Of a DNA stretch of 64,000 bases, positions 39,526 to 47,750 are shown one piece after another (positions within the stretch are counted from its first letter, which is position 1; each line of letters starts with the position of its first letter). The translations under genes were made by a program, and so were the position numbers. The stretch lies in assembly GCF_000764185.1 (NCBI RefSeq), contig NZ_JQEC01000034.1:1-64000 (forward strand), given 5' to 3'. Below the pieces are notes generated by a model. It worked only from the letters and a program-made list of their open reading frames with translations. It did no database searches and was not told where the DNA came from. This stretch comes from Colwellia psychrerythraea (GTDB lineage Bacteria; Pseudomonadota; Gammaproteobacteria; Enterobacterales; Alteromonadaceae).

Positions 39526-41876
39526 TGCTTCAAGAACATCAATCAGAACAAGAAATTACTACACCAGGCTTTTCTGAGGCTGAATTGTTGAAATTATTAG
39601 CAGACAATTATCAACTATCTGGCACATTAAAGCCGTTAGCTGGTTATTGTGATCAAAACCTATTATTGAGCACAGATACTGGTAAACGTTTTATTGTTAA
39701 GGTAGCAAACTCAGCTGAGAAACCGTTAGAACTAGCGATGCAAAATGCGGCCATGGCTCACTTAACTAATAAAGAGTTGGCTGTGCCACATGCTTTAGCT
39801 AACCAACAGCAAAAGCAAATGACGCGAATAACAGATGGTAGTGGCATTAATTTTAATTTAAGGGTACTGAGTTATTTAACTGGCGATTTTTATGCAGATA
39901 TCAACACTAAGACACAGACAAGTGAGTTGTGGCAGTCCCTTGGTCAGTTTATCGCAGAAATTAATAACGGTTTAAGTGACTTTTCTCATCCGGGTGCCTA
40001 TCGTTTTTTTGAATGGGATTTAGCTCATGGGTTCGGCATTTGCCAAACCAAGAAAGATTTGCTCAGCTCAGCAGAGCAAGTATTGGTTGAGCACTTCTTA
40101 GATATTTATCAAACACAAACCATGGCATTGCTTTCGCAGTGCCGCCAAGGTGTGATTCATAATGATGCGAATGACTATAACTTAATTGTTAACAGTACTG
40201 AATGTGCCACTAGCATAACTGGCTTGATTGATTTTGGCGATATGGTCTTTAGCCATGTGATCAATGAATTAGCGATCACTTGCGCTTATGCATTAATGAA
40301 ACAAGCAGATCCTATTAATGCTTTAGTGACAATTGTTGCTAGCTATCATCAGCATAATCAATTAACAGCAACCGAGCTTGAAGTCTTATTATCTCTTATC
40401 GCTTTACGTTTGTGTGTGAGTGTCTGTAATTCAGCACAAGCTATAAAAGCGCAGCCAGATAATGACTATTTATTAATCTCAGCAAAACCCGCATGGCAAT
40501 TATTAACACAGCTGAAAAAGCAGAATGCTTACTCGGTATTGTGTCAACTTCGTTTAGCTTGTGGCTTTGAAACTGATAGCGGTAAAAGCAAAACCGATAT
40601 AACCAGCTTTCGTAAAAAGCATCTAGGTAAAACCCTAAGCTTGAGTTATCAACAGCCACTTAAAATTGTCCGTGGTCAAGGCGCTTATCTTTTTGATGAA
40701 CAAGGGCGACGTTATTTAGATATGGTCAATAATGTTTGTCATGTTGGTCACTGTCACCCTAAAGTTGTCTCTGCAGGACAAGAGCAGTTAGGCAAGCTCA
40801 ATACTAATACGCGTTATTTACACGATAACATTGTTAATTATGCCGAGAAACTATTGGCAACCATGCCTGATGAATTATCTGTCTGTATGTTAGTTAACTC
40901 GGGTAGTGAAGCCAATGAACTGGCTTTTCGATTGGCAAAAAATTACAGCAAAGGCACAGAGTTATTGGTAGTTGACGGCGCGTATCATGGCAATACCAAT
41001 GCTTGTATTGAAGCCAGCCCTTATAAATTTGATGGTCCAGGTGGAGCTGGCGCTGCTGAATATGTGCATATTGTTGATTTGCCTGACCCTTATCGTGGCA
41101 CCCATCTTGGTAATAGCCCTGAAACTACAAACGCTTATGCCGACAGTGTTAACAAGGTATTGAGTAACATTGCCGAGCAAAAGAAAAAACCGAGTGCCTT
41201 TATTTGTGAATCACTGCAAGGAGTCGCCGGACAAATTATTATGCCCGATGGCTATTTATCTGCAGTTTATGAAAAAGTAAGAGCTGCTGGTGGTGTTTGT
41301 ATTGCCGATGAAGTACAAGTAGGTTTTGGCCGTGTTGGCACTCATATGTGGGCTTTTGAAACCCAAGGTGTTACGCCTGACATAGTTACCTTAGGAAAAC
41401 CTATTGGTAATGGCCATCCTATGGCGGCCGTTATTACTACACAAGCCATTGCTGATGCTTTTGTTAACGGCATGGAGTACTTCAACACCTTTGGTGGTAA
41501 TCCGGTGTCATGCGCCATTGGTAGCGCTGTGTTAGATGTTATTCATGATGAAAACTTACAGCAGCATGCATTGCAGTTAGGTGCTTATTTCATGGCGCAA
41601 TTAGAACAAGTTCAACAAGACTTTGCCTTAATTGGTGATGTACGTGGTTTAGGTTTGTTTATTGGTGTTGAACTCGTTGAAGATAGAGTAACGAAAGAGC
41701 CAGCTACCGATAAAACCGGGCTGTTGGTTGAATTCTTTAAAGAACACAATATATTATTAAGTACTGAAGGGCGCTATTACAATATCTTGAAGATCAAACC
41801 ACCTTTGGCATTTAGCAAAACTGATGCCGATGAATTTATTAGTGTGCTGAGGTTGGGCTTGGCAAAGTTTAGTTAA
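39525..41876 (+). CDS. Fused APH-type kinase / PLP phospho-lyase (hydroxylysine-type)
   Basis: A 783-residue fusion. Residues 1-350 are an aminoglycoside-phosphotransferase-fold kinase with ATP lysine in RFIVKV, catalytic loop [11 protein letters not shown] and DFGD (GLIDFGDMV), close to human hydroxylysine kinase (HYKK). Residues 370-783 are a class III aminotransferase fold with PLP Lys625 ([12 protein letters not shown]), [17 protein letters not shown] and [17 protein letters not shown], as in the phospho-lyases ETNPPL and PHYKPL. Predicted: phosphorylate 5-hydroxylysine (or ethanolamine), then eliminate phosphate and ammonia. Neighbouring Lys1/Lys9 genes favour hydroxylysine, giving 2-aminoadipate 6-semialdehyde. 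Translation is coupled to the beta-galactosidase. Confidence 0.85.
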
Positions 41877-41888
41877 TGGTTATTAGGT

Positions 41889-42025
41889 AACCTGAACTCT
41901 TGATAATCAAATACATTGAAACATTGATAGGATTTATCGCTACTTAATCTTGTAAATTTTATTGTTAACAACCTAAATTATTGTTTTTACTTAATACCAA
42001 GCACTCATTATCCAGAGTTCAGGTA
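41889..42025. repeat. Small element with terminal inverted repeats
   Basis: The ends ACCTGAACTCTTGATAAT and ATTATCCAGAGTTCAGGT are inverted repeats with one mismatch, 137 bases overall, AT-rich inside. It lies between converging genes, before their shared terminator. Possibly a MITE remnant. Confidence 0.6.
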
Positions 42026-42048
42026 AGGCATTAAATAGTTTAACTCAC

Positions 42049-42080
42049 AAAAAAGCCTGCTTAGTCGCAGGCTTTTTATT
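42049..42080. terminator. Bidirectional terminator
   Basis: AAAAAGCCTGC and GCAGGCTTTTT, an 11-bp perfect stem with a 6-base loop, between the converging kinase-lyase and saccharopine reductase genes. Confidence 0.9.
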
Positions 42081-42097
42081 GGGCATAAAATCAGTGT

Positions 42098-43258
42098 TTA
42101 TGTCTTTTGCAGTGTGATCTCTTCACCTAATTCAGCAAGTTTTTCCATCCACTTAGCTACTTCGATAGCTTGATGTGGGGCTGCACTTACGCCAGATTTT
42201 GCGGTACCATCTATTACCGATTCAATAGCAAAACTTACTGGAATAGAAACAAGACGAGCCATAGCTTGACCTTTTTCATTGCCACAAGAGTCAAGTAAGT
42301 AACTTTGTTGCCACACGTTTTCATCGGCTTTTTTAGCGACTAACTCAACATGCAAGACCACACGGTCCGGTTCATTTTCAGCGTAGCTGTATTTGCGTTC
42401 TAGCTCTTCACTAATGGTTTTTAATTCTTGCTCTGCTGTTTCAGCAGAAGCAGATGATGTCAGCGTCGCAACTTTATCAAATAAACCAGCCCATGCGTCT
42501 GACCAACCAGCTAAACGTAATGTACCACGGACAAATTGTTGAACATTTTCATTTTCAAGCTGGTATTGCGCCATGAAAGGCAATGAATCTCTGTTGGGGT
42601 AACATTGAAACGTTTCACGACCATTTGCTAAATCAATGCTGTAATCGGCTAAGGCTTCCCAAGGGGCATTCGATGTGCCGACGTTACCATTCTCTAGCCA
42701 TTTTGCCGGAGATTTTAACGCTTTTAGTACACCTAGTGGTGACCAACTAAATTTGTATTTAAAATCATTAGCAACTTTTGGAAAGCCACCACAGTAAGAG
42801 CGGAAATATAATTCGTTATCGCTATTATATTGCTCACTACTTTTGTAATTATCAACTAAGGCATGGGCTAATAAATGGTCTAAACCAGGATCTAAACCAA
42901 CTTCATTGACGAAGCATAATGATGACTCTTTAGCTTTTTCATCTAATGCCTGCATTTCAGGGGAAATATAACTACTTGAAACAAAGTGAGCTTTTTTAGC
43001 CAAACACAACTCTGCAACTTGTATATGCATAGTTGCTGGTAACATGGATATTAGAATATCACCGGCTACTACAGTATCGTTTAACGATGCCCAATCGAGT
43101 GTTTTTATTTCGATTTTATCGATGATACTTTTAAGTGCAGTTTGAGCTTTACCTAAGCTTCTATTCCATACGATTACCTTGCGATTATCGTGCGCTAACT
43201 TTTCGATGCCTGGAATAGATGAGAGACCGGCGCCAAGCCAATGAATGGTTGCTGACAT
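42098..43258 (-). CDS. Lys9-like saccharopine reductase
   Basis: A 386-residue enzyme resembling fungal Lys9 (saccharopine dehydrogenase, NADP+, L-glutamate-forming), which joins 2-aminoadipate 6-semialdehyde with glutamate to saccharopine, or runs in reverse. The N-terminal dinucleotide fold (IHWLGAGLSSIPGIEKLA) is followed by SMLPATMHIQVAELCL, VNEVGLDPGLDHLLA (about residue 120-135) and YCGGFPKVANDFKYKFSWSPLGVLKALKSPA, all Lys9 landmarks. It lies 36 bases behind the Lys1-like gene in the same operon. In a bacterium that should make lysine by the diaminopimelate route, it points to catabolism or salvage. Confidence 0.87.
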   Translation of the reverse strand: MSATIHWLGAGLSSIPGIEKLAHDNRKVIVWNRSLGKAQTALKSIIDKIEIKTLDWASLNDTVVAGDILISMLPATMHIQVAELCLAKKAHFVSSSYISPEMQALDEKAKESSLCFVNEVGLDPGLDHLLAHALVDNYKSSEQYNSDNELYFRSYCGGFPKVANDFKYKFSWSPLGVLKALKSPAKWLENGNVGTSNAPWEALADYSIDLANGRETFQCYPNRDSLPFMAQYQLENENVQQFVRGTLRLAGWSDAWAGLFDKVATLTSSASAETAEQELKTISEELERKYSYAENEPDRVVLHVELVAKKADENVWQQSYLLDSCGNEKGQAMARLVSIPVSFAIESVIDGTAKSGVSAAPHQAIEVAKWMEKLAELGEEITLQKT

Positions 43259-43294
43259 AAGTGTTCCTTATTATTTATAAAAGCGGCAGTTGTT

Positions 43295-44365
43295 TTAAAG
43301 TGCGGCTGTTTTGTTGTTAAATAAATCTAATGCTTTAGGCCAAACACCTTGGCTTTGATCATTTAGAGTTAATAGGTGTGTAACTAATTGTTGGCCATAA
43401 TCTTCACTGCTTTCTTTTGGCAATAACGAAGGTAAATGATCAATGGCAATTAGGTTTAAAGGTTTTTCCCCGGCAATTATTGAAATACAGGGTGATTTGA
43501 AAGTAGTGCATTGATGATAAATAGGTAGCGGATTGTAACTACCATAAGGGTCACAGCTAACATCAGCAATAATTGCTAATGAACGATTGTCATCATCTAA
43601 TAACTCTTTAGTGATAAAGGGCGGTAAATCTTCATTAATAAATACACAATTAACTAAAATATCCATAGTGAGTATCTCTAAAAATGGACCACCTTTTTTA
43701 GTTTCTTTGATATCCCATTCTATTGTTTCTAGGTCAAGCGCTTTAGCTAGAGCGACAGCGCCAGAGCCACTTCGACCTTTAGCGCCAATGACTAATACCT
43801 TAGGTTTTTTATTACTTTTAGCCAGAGAATCAGATAATTCTTTTAATAAAATCTGCTGACTGGCATATGAATTTATATCAGCCAATGGTGGGGTTACCTT
43901 TGCTTGTTGATTTACCCAAGCCATAACAGCTAAAGCGGCACCAGCAAAGCCAGCCCAATAACCAAAAGCGGCTATGCGTCGATTATTGTTATCAACTAAG
44001 TATTCAAGATCTAATAATTTCCCTTGCCCTTGAGTAAAACGATTTAGCAGTGCTTGCCAGCCTTCCTGCTCTTTATAGGCGTGAGCAAAATAAATATGCT
44101 GATGAGATAGCGGAAACTTATCTTCAGGCAGTTCCTTTAACGCTAAAATAATGGCATTACTTGGTGCATTGACCCAGCTACCCTCTGCGGCGATTTCAAC
44201 ACCTGAGCTTTGGTACTCATCTAGAGAAAAAATACTTTGCCTTGATGATTCTATAGTTACTTTAAAACCTGCTTCAAGTAGCTGTTTGGCACTTTGCGGT
44301 GTTAATGCAGTACGTTGTTCTTGAGGTTTACTTTCGGCTCTTAACCACAGATGAGTTTGTGTCAT
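43295..44365 (-). CDS. Lys1-like saccharopine dehydrogenase (lysine-forming)
   Basis: A 356-residue enzyme very close to yeast Lys1 (saccharopine dehydrogenase, NAD+, L-lysine-forming; 373 residues): saccharopine + NAD+ to lysine + 2-oxoglutarate + NADH, reversible. Motifs are HLWLRAESKPQEQRTALTP at the N-terminus, IYFAHAYKEQEGWQALLNRF near 90, LLDLEYLVD and AAFGYWAGFAGAALAVMAW near 120-150, and VLVIGAKGRSGSGA, the NAD fold, near 190. First gene of a two-gene operon with the Lys9-like gene. A shared 29-base element lies 25 bases upstream of the start. Confidence 0.9.
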   Translation of the reverse strand: MTQTHLWLRAESKPQEQRTALTPQSAKQLLEAGFKVTIESSRQSIFSLDEYQSSGVEIAAEGSWVNAPSNAIILALKELPEDKFPLSHQHIYFAHAYKEQEGWQALLNRFTQGQGKLLDLEYLVDNNNRRIAAFGYWAGFAGAALAVMAWVNQQAKVTPPLADINSYASQQILLKELSDSLAKSNKKPKVLVIGAKGRSGSGAVALAKALDLETIEWDIKETKKGGPFLEILTMDILVNCVFINEDLPPFITKELLDDDNRSLAIIADVSCDPYGSYNPLPIYHQCTTFKSPCISIIAGEKPLNLIAIDHLPSLLPKESSEDYGQQLVTHLLTLNDQSQGVWPKALDLFNNKTAAL

Positions 44366-44389
44366 AGCTCTGTTCTCTAATTTATCGGT

Positions 44390-44423
44390 TTATTTGTAGT
44401 ATAAATACTATGGTATACTGTAT
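44390..44423. promoter_or_regulatory. Candidate operator of the FadR-type regulator, site 2
   Basis: The first 29 bases are 26/29 identical to 36226-36254, in the same strand orientation although the gene controlled lies on the other strand. The dyads are less perfect than in site 1: the GTATAC core is kept, with flanks ATG and TGT. It lies 25 bases in front of the Lys1-like start. Confidence 0.68.
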
Positions 44424-44651
44424 TTCAATTTGACGATATAGTTTTATTAATAACAGTGGGCTTTAAACAAGTGTTCATCAGTGACACTTTGACTGAGGGT
44501 ATAATAGGTTTTTATTACTAAAAAGTGCCAAGCATTGGGTGAGCTACCTTATCTGATGCACACCAGCTTTCAATTTATGGCAAGTTATTATTTACAGTGG
44601 TTATAACAATGCGATGATGTGCAGCCATTAAAGCTAAAGCGCTTTTAAAAA

Positions 44652-45383
44652 CTAAGCAATAAATAACCACATAGAAGATAAAATTAACAAAACGCCTAAT
44701 ATTTTACTGAATAACACACCGTTAGGTACCAGCTTTTCAATGAACACTATAAACGTTAAGGCAATAATCCATAGTAAATTCATTACACCAAAAACGAGTA
44801 GTAATGCCATTAATATCCAACAACAGCCTAGACAGTATTGGCCATGGCTAACGCCCATTTTAAATGTGCCAATAGCACCTTCTTGCCATGAAGAAGTAAT
44901 AAATCCTAATGGTGATCGACAATGATTTAAACAACGTTGTTTGATGGGCAGCCATTGGTATACCCCAGCTAATAATAGTATTAAACAAGTAAATTCAAGC
45001 TGAGCGCTTTTCATCATGGGTGTTAACAAGGCTAAGTGATGAAACCACCATTGCAGCAAGGTAATAGCGAAGCTATAGCAAAGCCAAGCAAGTAAGTAGC
45101 CTAAAATAAAATAAATACTTGAGCTATACGCTGCATTACGTGCCTCACGCTGGTGGTTTATTTTCTCTATCAGGTGAAATATTGGTAGGGCAGAAGGTAG
45201 CATCATAGCCGCCATCATGATTGCCCACATGATAAATAACAAAATAACATCTACATAGTCCCATTGAGCTACAGGCGACATATTCATTTTCATGATAAAA
45301 AATATGTAATACCAAGCCACGCTGATAATGGCGAATGCAACAAACATTGGCCAATGCTTTACTAGATGGCTTGCTCTGATCAT
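44652..45383 (-). CDS. DUF2182 cysteine-rich membrane protein
   Basis: A 243-residue polytopic membrane protein of the DUF2182 family (annotated as predicted metal-binding). About six helices; family motifs are MWAIMMAAMMLPSALPIFHL near 55, KQRCLNHCRSPLGF near 150 and GVSHGQYCLGCCWILMALLLVFGVMNLLW near 180-205. The Cys/His motifs facing the membrane suggest metal or redox chemistry; function is not established. It is 27 bases behind the DUF1326 gene, a pairing seen in other bacteria. Confidence 0.82.
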   Translation of the reverse strand: MIRASHLVKHWPMFVAFAIISVAWYYIFFIMKMNMSPVAQWDYVDVILLFIMWAIMMAAMMLPSALPIFHLIEKINHQREARNAAYSSSIYFILGYLLAWLCYSFAITLLQWWFHHLALLTPMMKSAQLEFTCLILLLAGVYQWLPIKQRCLNHCRSPLGFITSSWQEGAIGTFKMGVSHGQYCLGCCWILMALLLVFGVMNLLWIIALTFIVFIEKLVPNGVLFSKILGVLLILSSMWLFIA

Positions 45384-45410
45384 GTAGGAGTAATCCTTAT
45401 CGTCATGTGT

Positions 45411-46046
45411 TTAGTTAGACCAATTAACTTCGGCTTTAGCAGCAAAATGACCGACATGATTAAACGACATCATATTATGTTTTATCGACATACTTTTAGT
45501 TGTACCTATGATGCCATCATTCCAAAAAAAGCCACCATCAGGATAAGTAATATGCACATTTTGATCTTCGCCATTCATTGGGTTTATTAAGGGTGTATGC
45601 TCAACTTCAATTACATCAGGAATACTAAAACTGGACTTTTTATCATCCGTTTCCATTTGAATTTCAGTAACTATCGGCCCTTCGAGTTCAGAAAATGTTC
45701 CTGCCAAAGCTTCGAATGGCATGCCGCCAAATTGGCCGGTGAATATGCTGGCGATAGCAGCCACTTGCTCAAGAGAGGCTGCAGAGTCTATGAATAATAT
45801 CGCTTTTCCGTCACCTTGATGAATGGCCTTTGGCCACGCGGCAGCAAGAATAACTTTAATGTTAGCTAAATCAAGTGTATTCAAATGCCCCGACTTTATA
45901 TAGAAACCTATCAATGCTTCACAGCTGCCTGATTCACTATCAGGAAAACCGGAGAACTGACAACCACAGCCATGACTGCAATTACAGCATTCGATTTGAT
46001 GCATTGATAACGACCAAGTGTTTTTATTAGATTCTTCATTGGACAT
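45411..46046 (-). CDS. DUF1326 cysteine-rich protein
   Basis: A 211-residue soluble protein of the DUF1326 family. The signature lies near the N-terminus: WSLSMHQIECCNCSHGCGCQFSGFP, with five cysteines, one more following at SGSCEALIGF. The frame extends to 46145, but GGAGG sits 5 bases before the ATG at 46046, which also gives the family N-terminus. First gene of an operon with the DUF2182 gene. No biochemical role is known for the pair; a metal- or thiol-handling role is inferred from the cysteines. Confidence 0.85.
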   Translation of the reverse strand: MSNEESNKNTWSLSMHQIECCNCSHGCGCQFSGFPDSESGSCEALIGFYIKSGHLNTLDLANIKVILAAAWPKAIHQGDGKAILFIDSAASLEQVAAIASIFTGQFGGMPFEALAGTFSELEGPIVTEIQMETDDKKSSFSIPDVIEVEHTPLINPMNGEDQNVHITYPDGGFFWNDGIIGTTKSMSIKHNMMSFNHVGHFAAKAEVNWSN

Positions 46047-46263
46047 GAGAACCTCCACAAAAATTATAAAACAAGTTATCAGTATAGGTCGTTTTTTATA
46101 CAGGTAAATGGATTTACGGTAATTGAGGGAGAAAATAATTAACATTATGAGCTAAGTTGAAAAGAAGAAATTGCCTTACAATTAGCTATACTTAACGGAT
46201 GTCTAACATATTTATTTAGTGCAGTTATGTTGAACTTATAACTCACTGATAAAGAGGTAAGTT

Positions 46264-47079
46264 ATGAAAAAGATATTTTTTCTATTAATGGCAACTTATT
46301 TATTATCAGCATCAGCGTTTGCTGACCATGCTTGGTCGTCTTATCACTGGGCAAGAACAACGGCTTCTTTTGATTTAATTATTATCAATAGCACTACCAC
46401 AGACTGGCATGGCTATGTCGGGCAAGCCGTTAATGATTGGTCAGTAAGTGGGAAAGTCGACTTAATTGAAGATGGTGAGGGATCAACCAATAAAAAAGTA
46501 CGGCGTCAATGTAAAGCACCTGATGGCAAAGTACGTATATGCAATTTAGCCTATGGTCAAACCGGTTGGTTAGGCATTGCCGGCATATCTCTGGATGCTG
46601 AAGGACACATCACTCGTGGTTATACCAAACTCAATGATACTTACTTTTCTCGGAATGATTATAACAGTGTCGATTGGAAGCAAAGTGTTACTTGTCAAGA
46701 GTTAGGGCATAATTTGGGTTTAGGTCATCAAGATGAAGATTTTGATTTAGCCTCTTCTACCTCGTGTATGGAATATCAAGATCCACCTTTCTTGAGCCCG
46801 GACTCACATGACTATGAGGAGTTGGTAGCTATATATGATAATGTTGATAGTTATAATTCATATTCAGGTGGAGCGAGTACAGGTGGTAACTCAACTGATG
46901 GTAATTCGTGTAATGCACCCAAAGGTAAGGGCTGTAATAAATCAGATAAACCATCGAGCAATAGTGAAATAGGTTGGGGTATGTCATTAGGACGCCGAAG
47001 TAATAAAGAAGTCTTCATTCGAATTGATCGCCATGGGATCAAACACTTAACTTATGTTACTTGGGCGAAAGATCATTAG
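46264..47079 (+). CDS. Exported matrixin-like metalloprotease homologue with QExxH motif
   Basis: A 271-residue secreted protein: signal peptide MKKIFFLLMATYLLSASAFA, then a metzincin-like domain. The zinc motif reads CQELGHNLGLGHQDE near residues 143-157, so the first histidine of HExxHxxGxxH is Gln. The Met-turn region is SCMEYQDPP. The tail (residues 198-235) is a Gly/Ser/Asn-rich linker with two cysteines, then a basic C-terminus. QE in place of HE recurs in related bacterial proteins as I recall, so it may be a working variant or a non-catalytic binder. Ribosome binding site GAGG is 6 bases before ATG. Confidence 0.75.
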   Translation: MKKIFFLLMATYLLSASAFADHAWSSYHWARTTASFDLIIINSTTTDWHGYVGQAVNDWSVSGKVDLIEDGEGSTNKKVRRQCKAPDGKVRICNLAYGQTGWLGIAGISLDAEGHITRGYTKLNDTYFSRNDYNSVDWKQSVTCQELGHNLGLGHQDEDFDLASSTSCMEYQDPPFLSPDSHDYEELVAIYDNVDSYNSYSGGASTGGNSTDGNSCNAPKGKGCNKSDKPSSNSEIGWGMSLGRRSNKEVFIRIDRHGIKHLTYVTWAKDH

Positions 47080-47168
47080 CCTACAAGACTAATTTGAAGT
47101 GTGTATTCGTTTGTTTATTTGTTAAGCTTTATCATTTAAGGTATGACAACGTTATAAGGAAAATAACG

Positions 47169-47546
47169 ATGAAAAGGTTAACAGCTAAGCTCGCACATAA
47201 TTATATACTTCCGCCTCTATGTGCGTTGTTTTTAGGCGCTTGTGCTGGTCCCAGTACCGCTGTTCTAGGCCAAGCGCAATCCGAGTGGGACTTTGACCAC
47301 CAGCTACAATTTAAAAAGACAATATTTGATGCAGATCATTATCAGCTAGAAGTCATAGCCAACAATAAGGTTAGCTTTGAGCGTTTATCTGCTTTTTTAC
47401 TGCGCCGTAGTTATTTAATTTGTGGTCAGTATGGCTACAAACTTGAATTAATTAAAGGGGTTGAGAGTTTTGATTTTCCCCGTGCCTCACCCAATTTAAT
47501 CATGCCCAACTTAACCGCTAAGCTTGAGTGTGCAATACATAAATAA
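47169..47546 (+). CDS. Small lipoprotein of unknown function
   Basis: A 125-residue predicted lipoprotein: basic start MKRLTAKLAHNY, hydrophobic stretch, lipobox LGAC with lipidated Cys24, then a periplasmic domain with a likely disulfide (C95 in YLICGQYGY and the near-terminal LECAIHK). The frame opens at 47061, overlapping the previous gene, but AAGGA lies 8 bases before the ATG at 47169. No family recognised; it resembles short conserved Alteromonadales lipoproteins in layout. Confidence 0.65.
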   Translation: MKRLTAKLAHNYILPPLCALFLGACAGPSTAVLGQAQSEWDFDHQLQFKKTIFDADHYQLEVIANNKVSFERLSAFLLRRSYLICGQYGYKLELIKGVESFDFPRASPNLIMPNLTAKLECAIHK

Positions 47547-47656
47547 TTTAGAATTTAATCTTGTACAGAAGTGATTGATTCGAGGCCTATGAATACTTTT
47601 TGAATATCAAAGTGAAAATATAAGTTTGAGTCAAAAAATGTATATAAAGCAAATCA

Positions 47657-47695
47657 AAAATGGGGGCTACTTATAAAAGTAGCCCCCATTTTGTA
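47657..47695. terminator. Strong bidirectional terminator
   Basis: AAAATGGGGGCTACTT pairs perfectly with AAGTAGCCCCCATTTT around a 4-base loop. It lies between the lipoprotein gene and the converging aconitase gene. Confidence 0.92.
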
Positions 47696-47750
47696 TTCAG
47701 TTATTAAAATAGAGCATCTAGCTAGCTCTTAATTAGCTCCTAGTTAGGAA

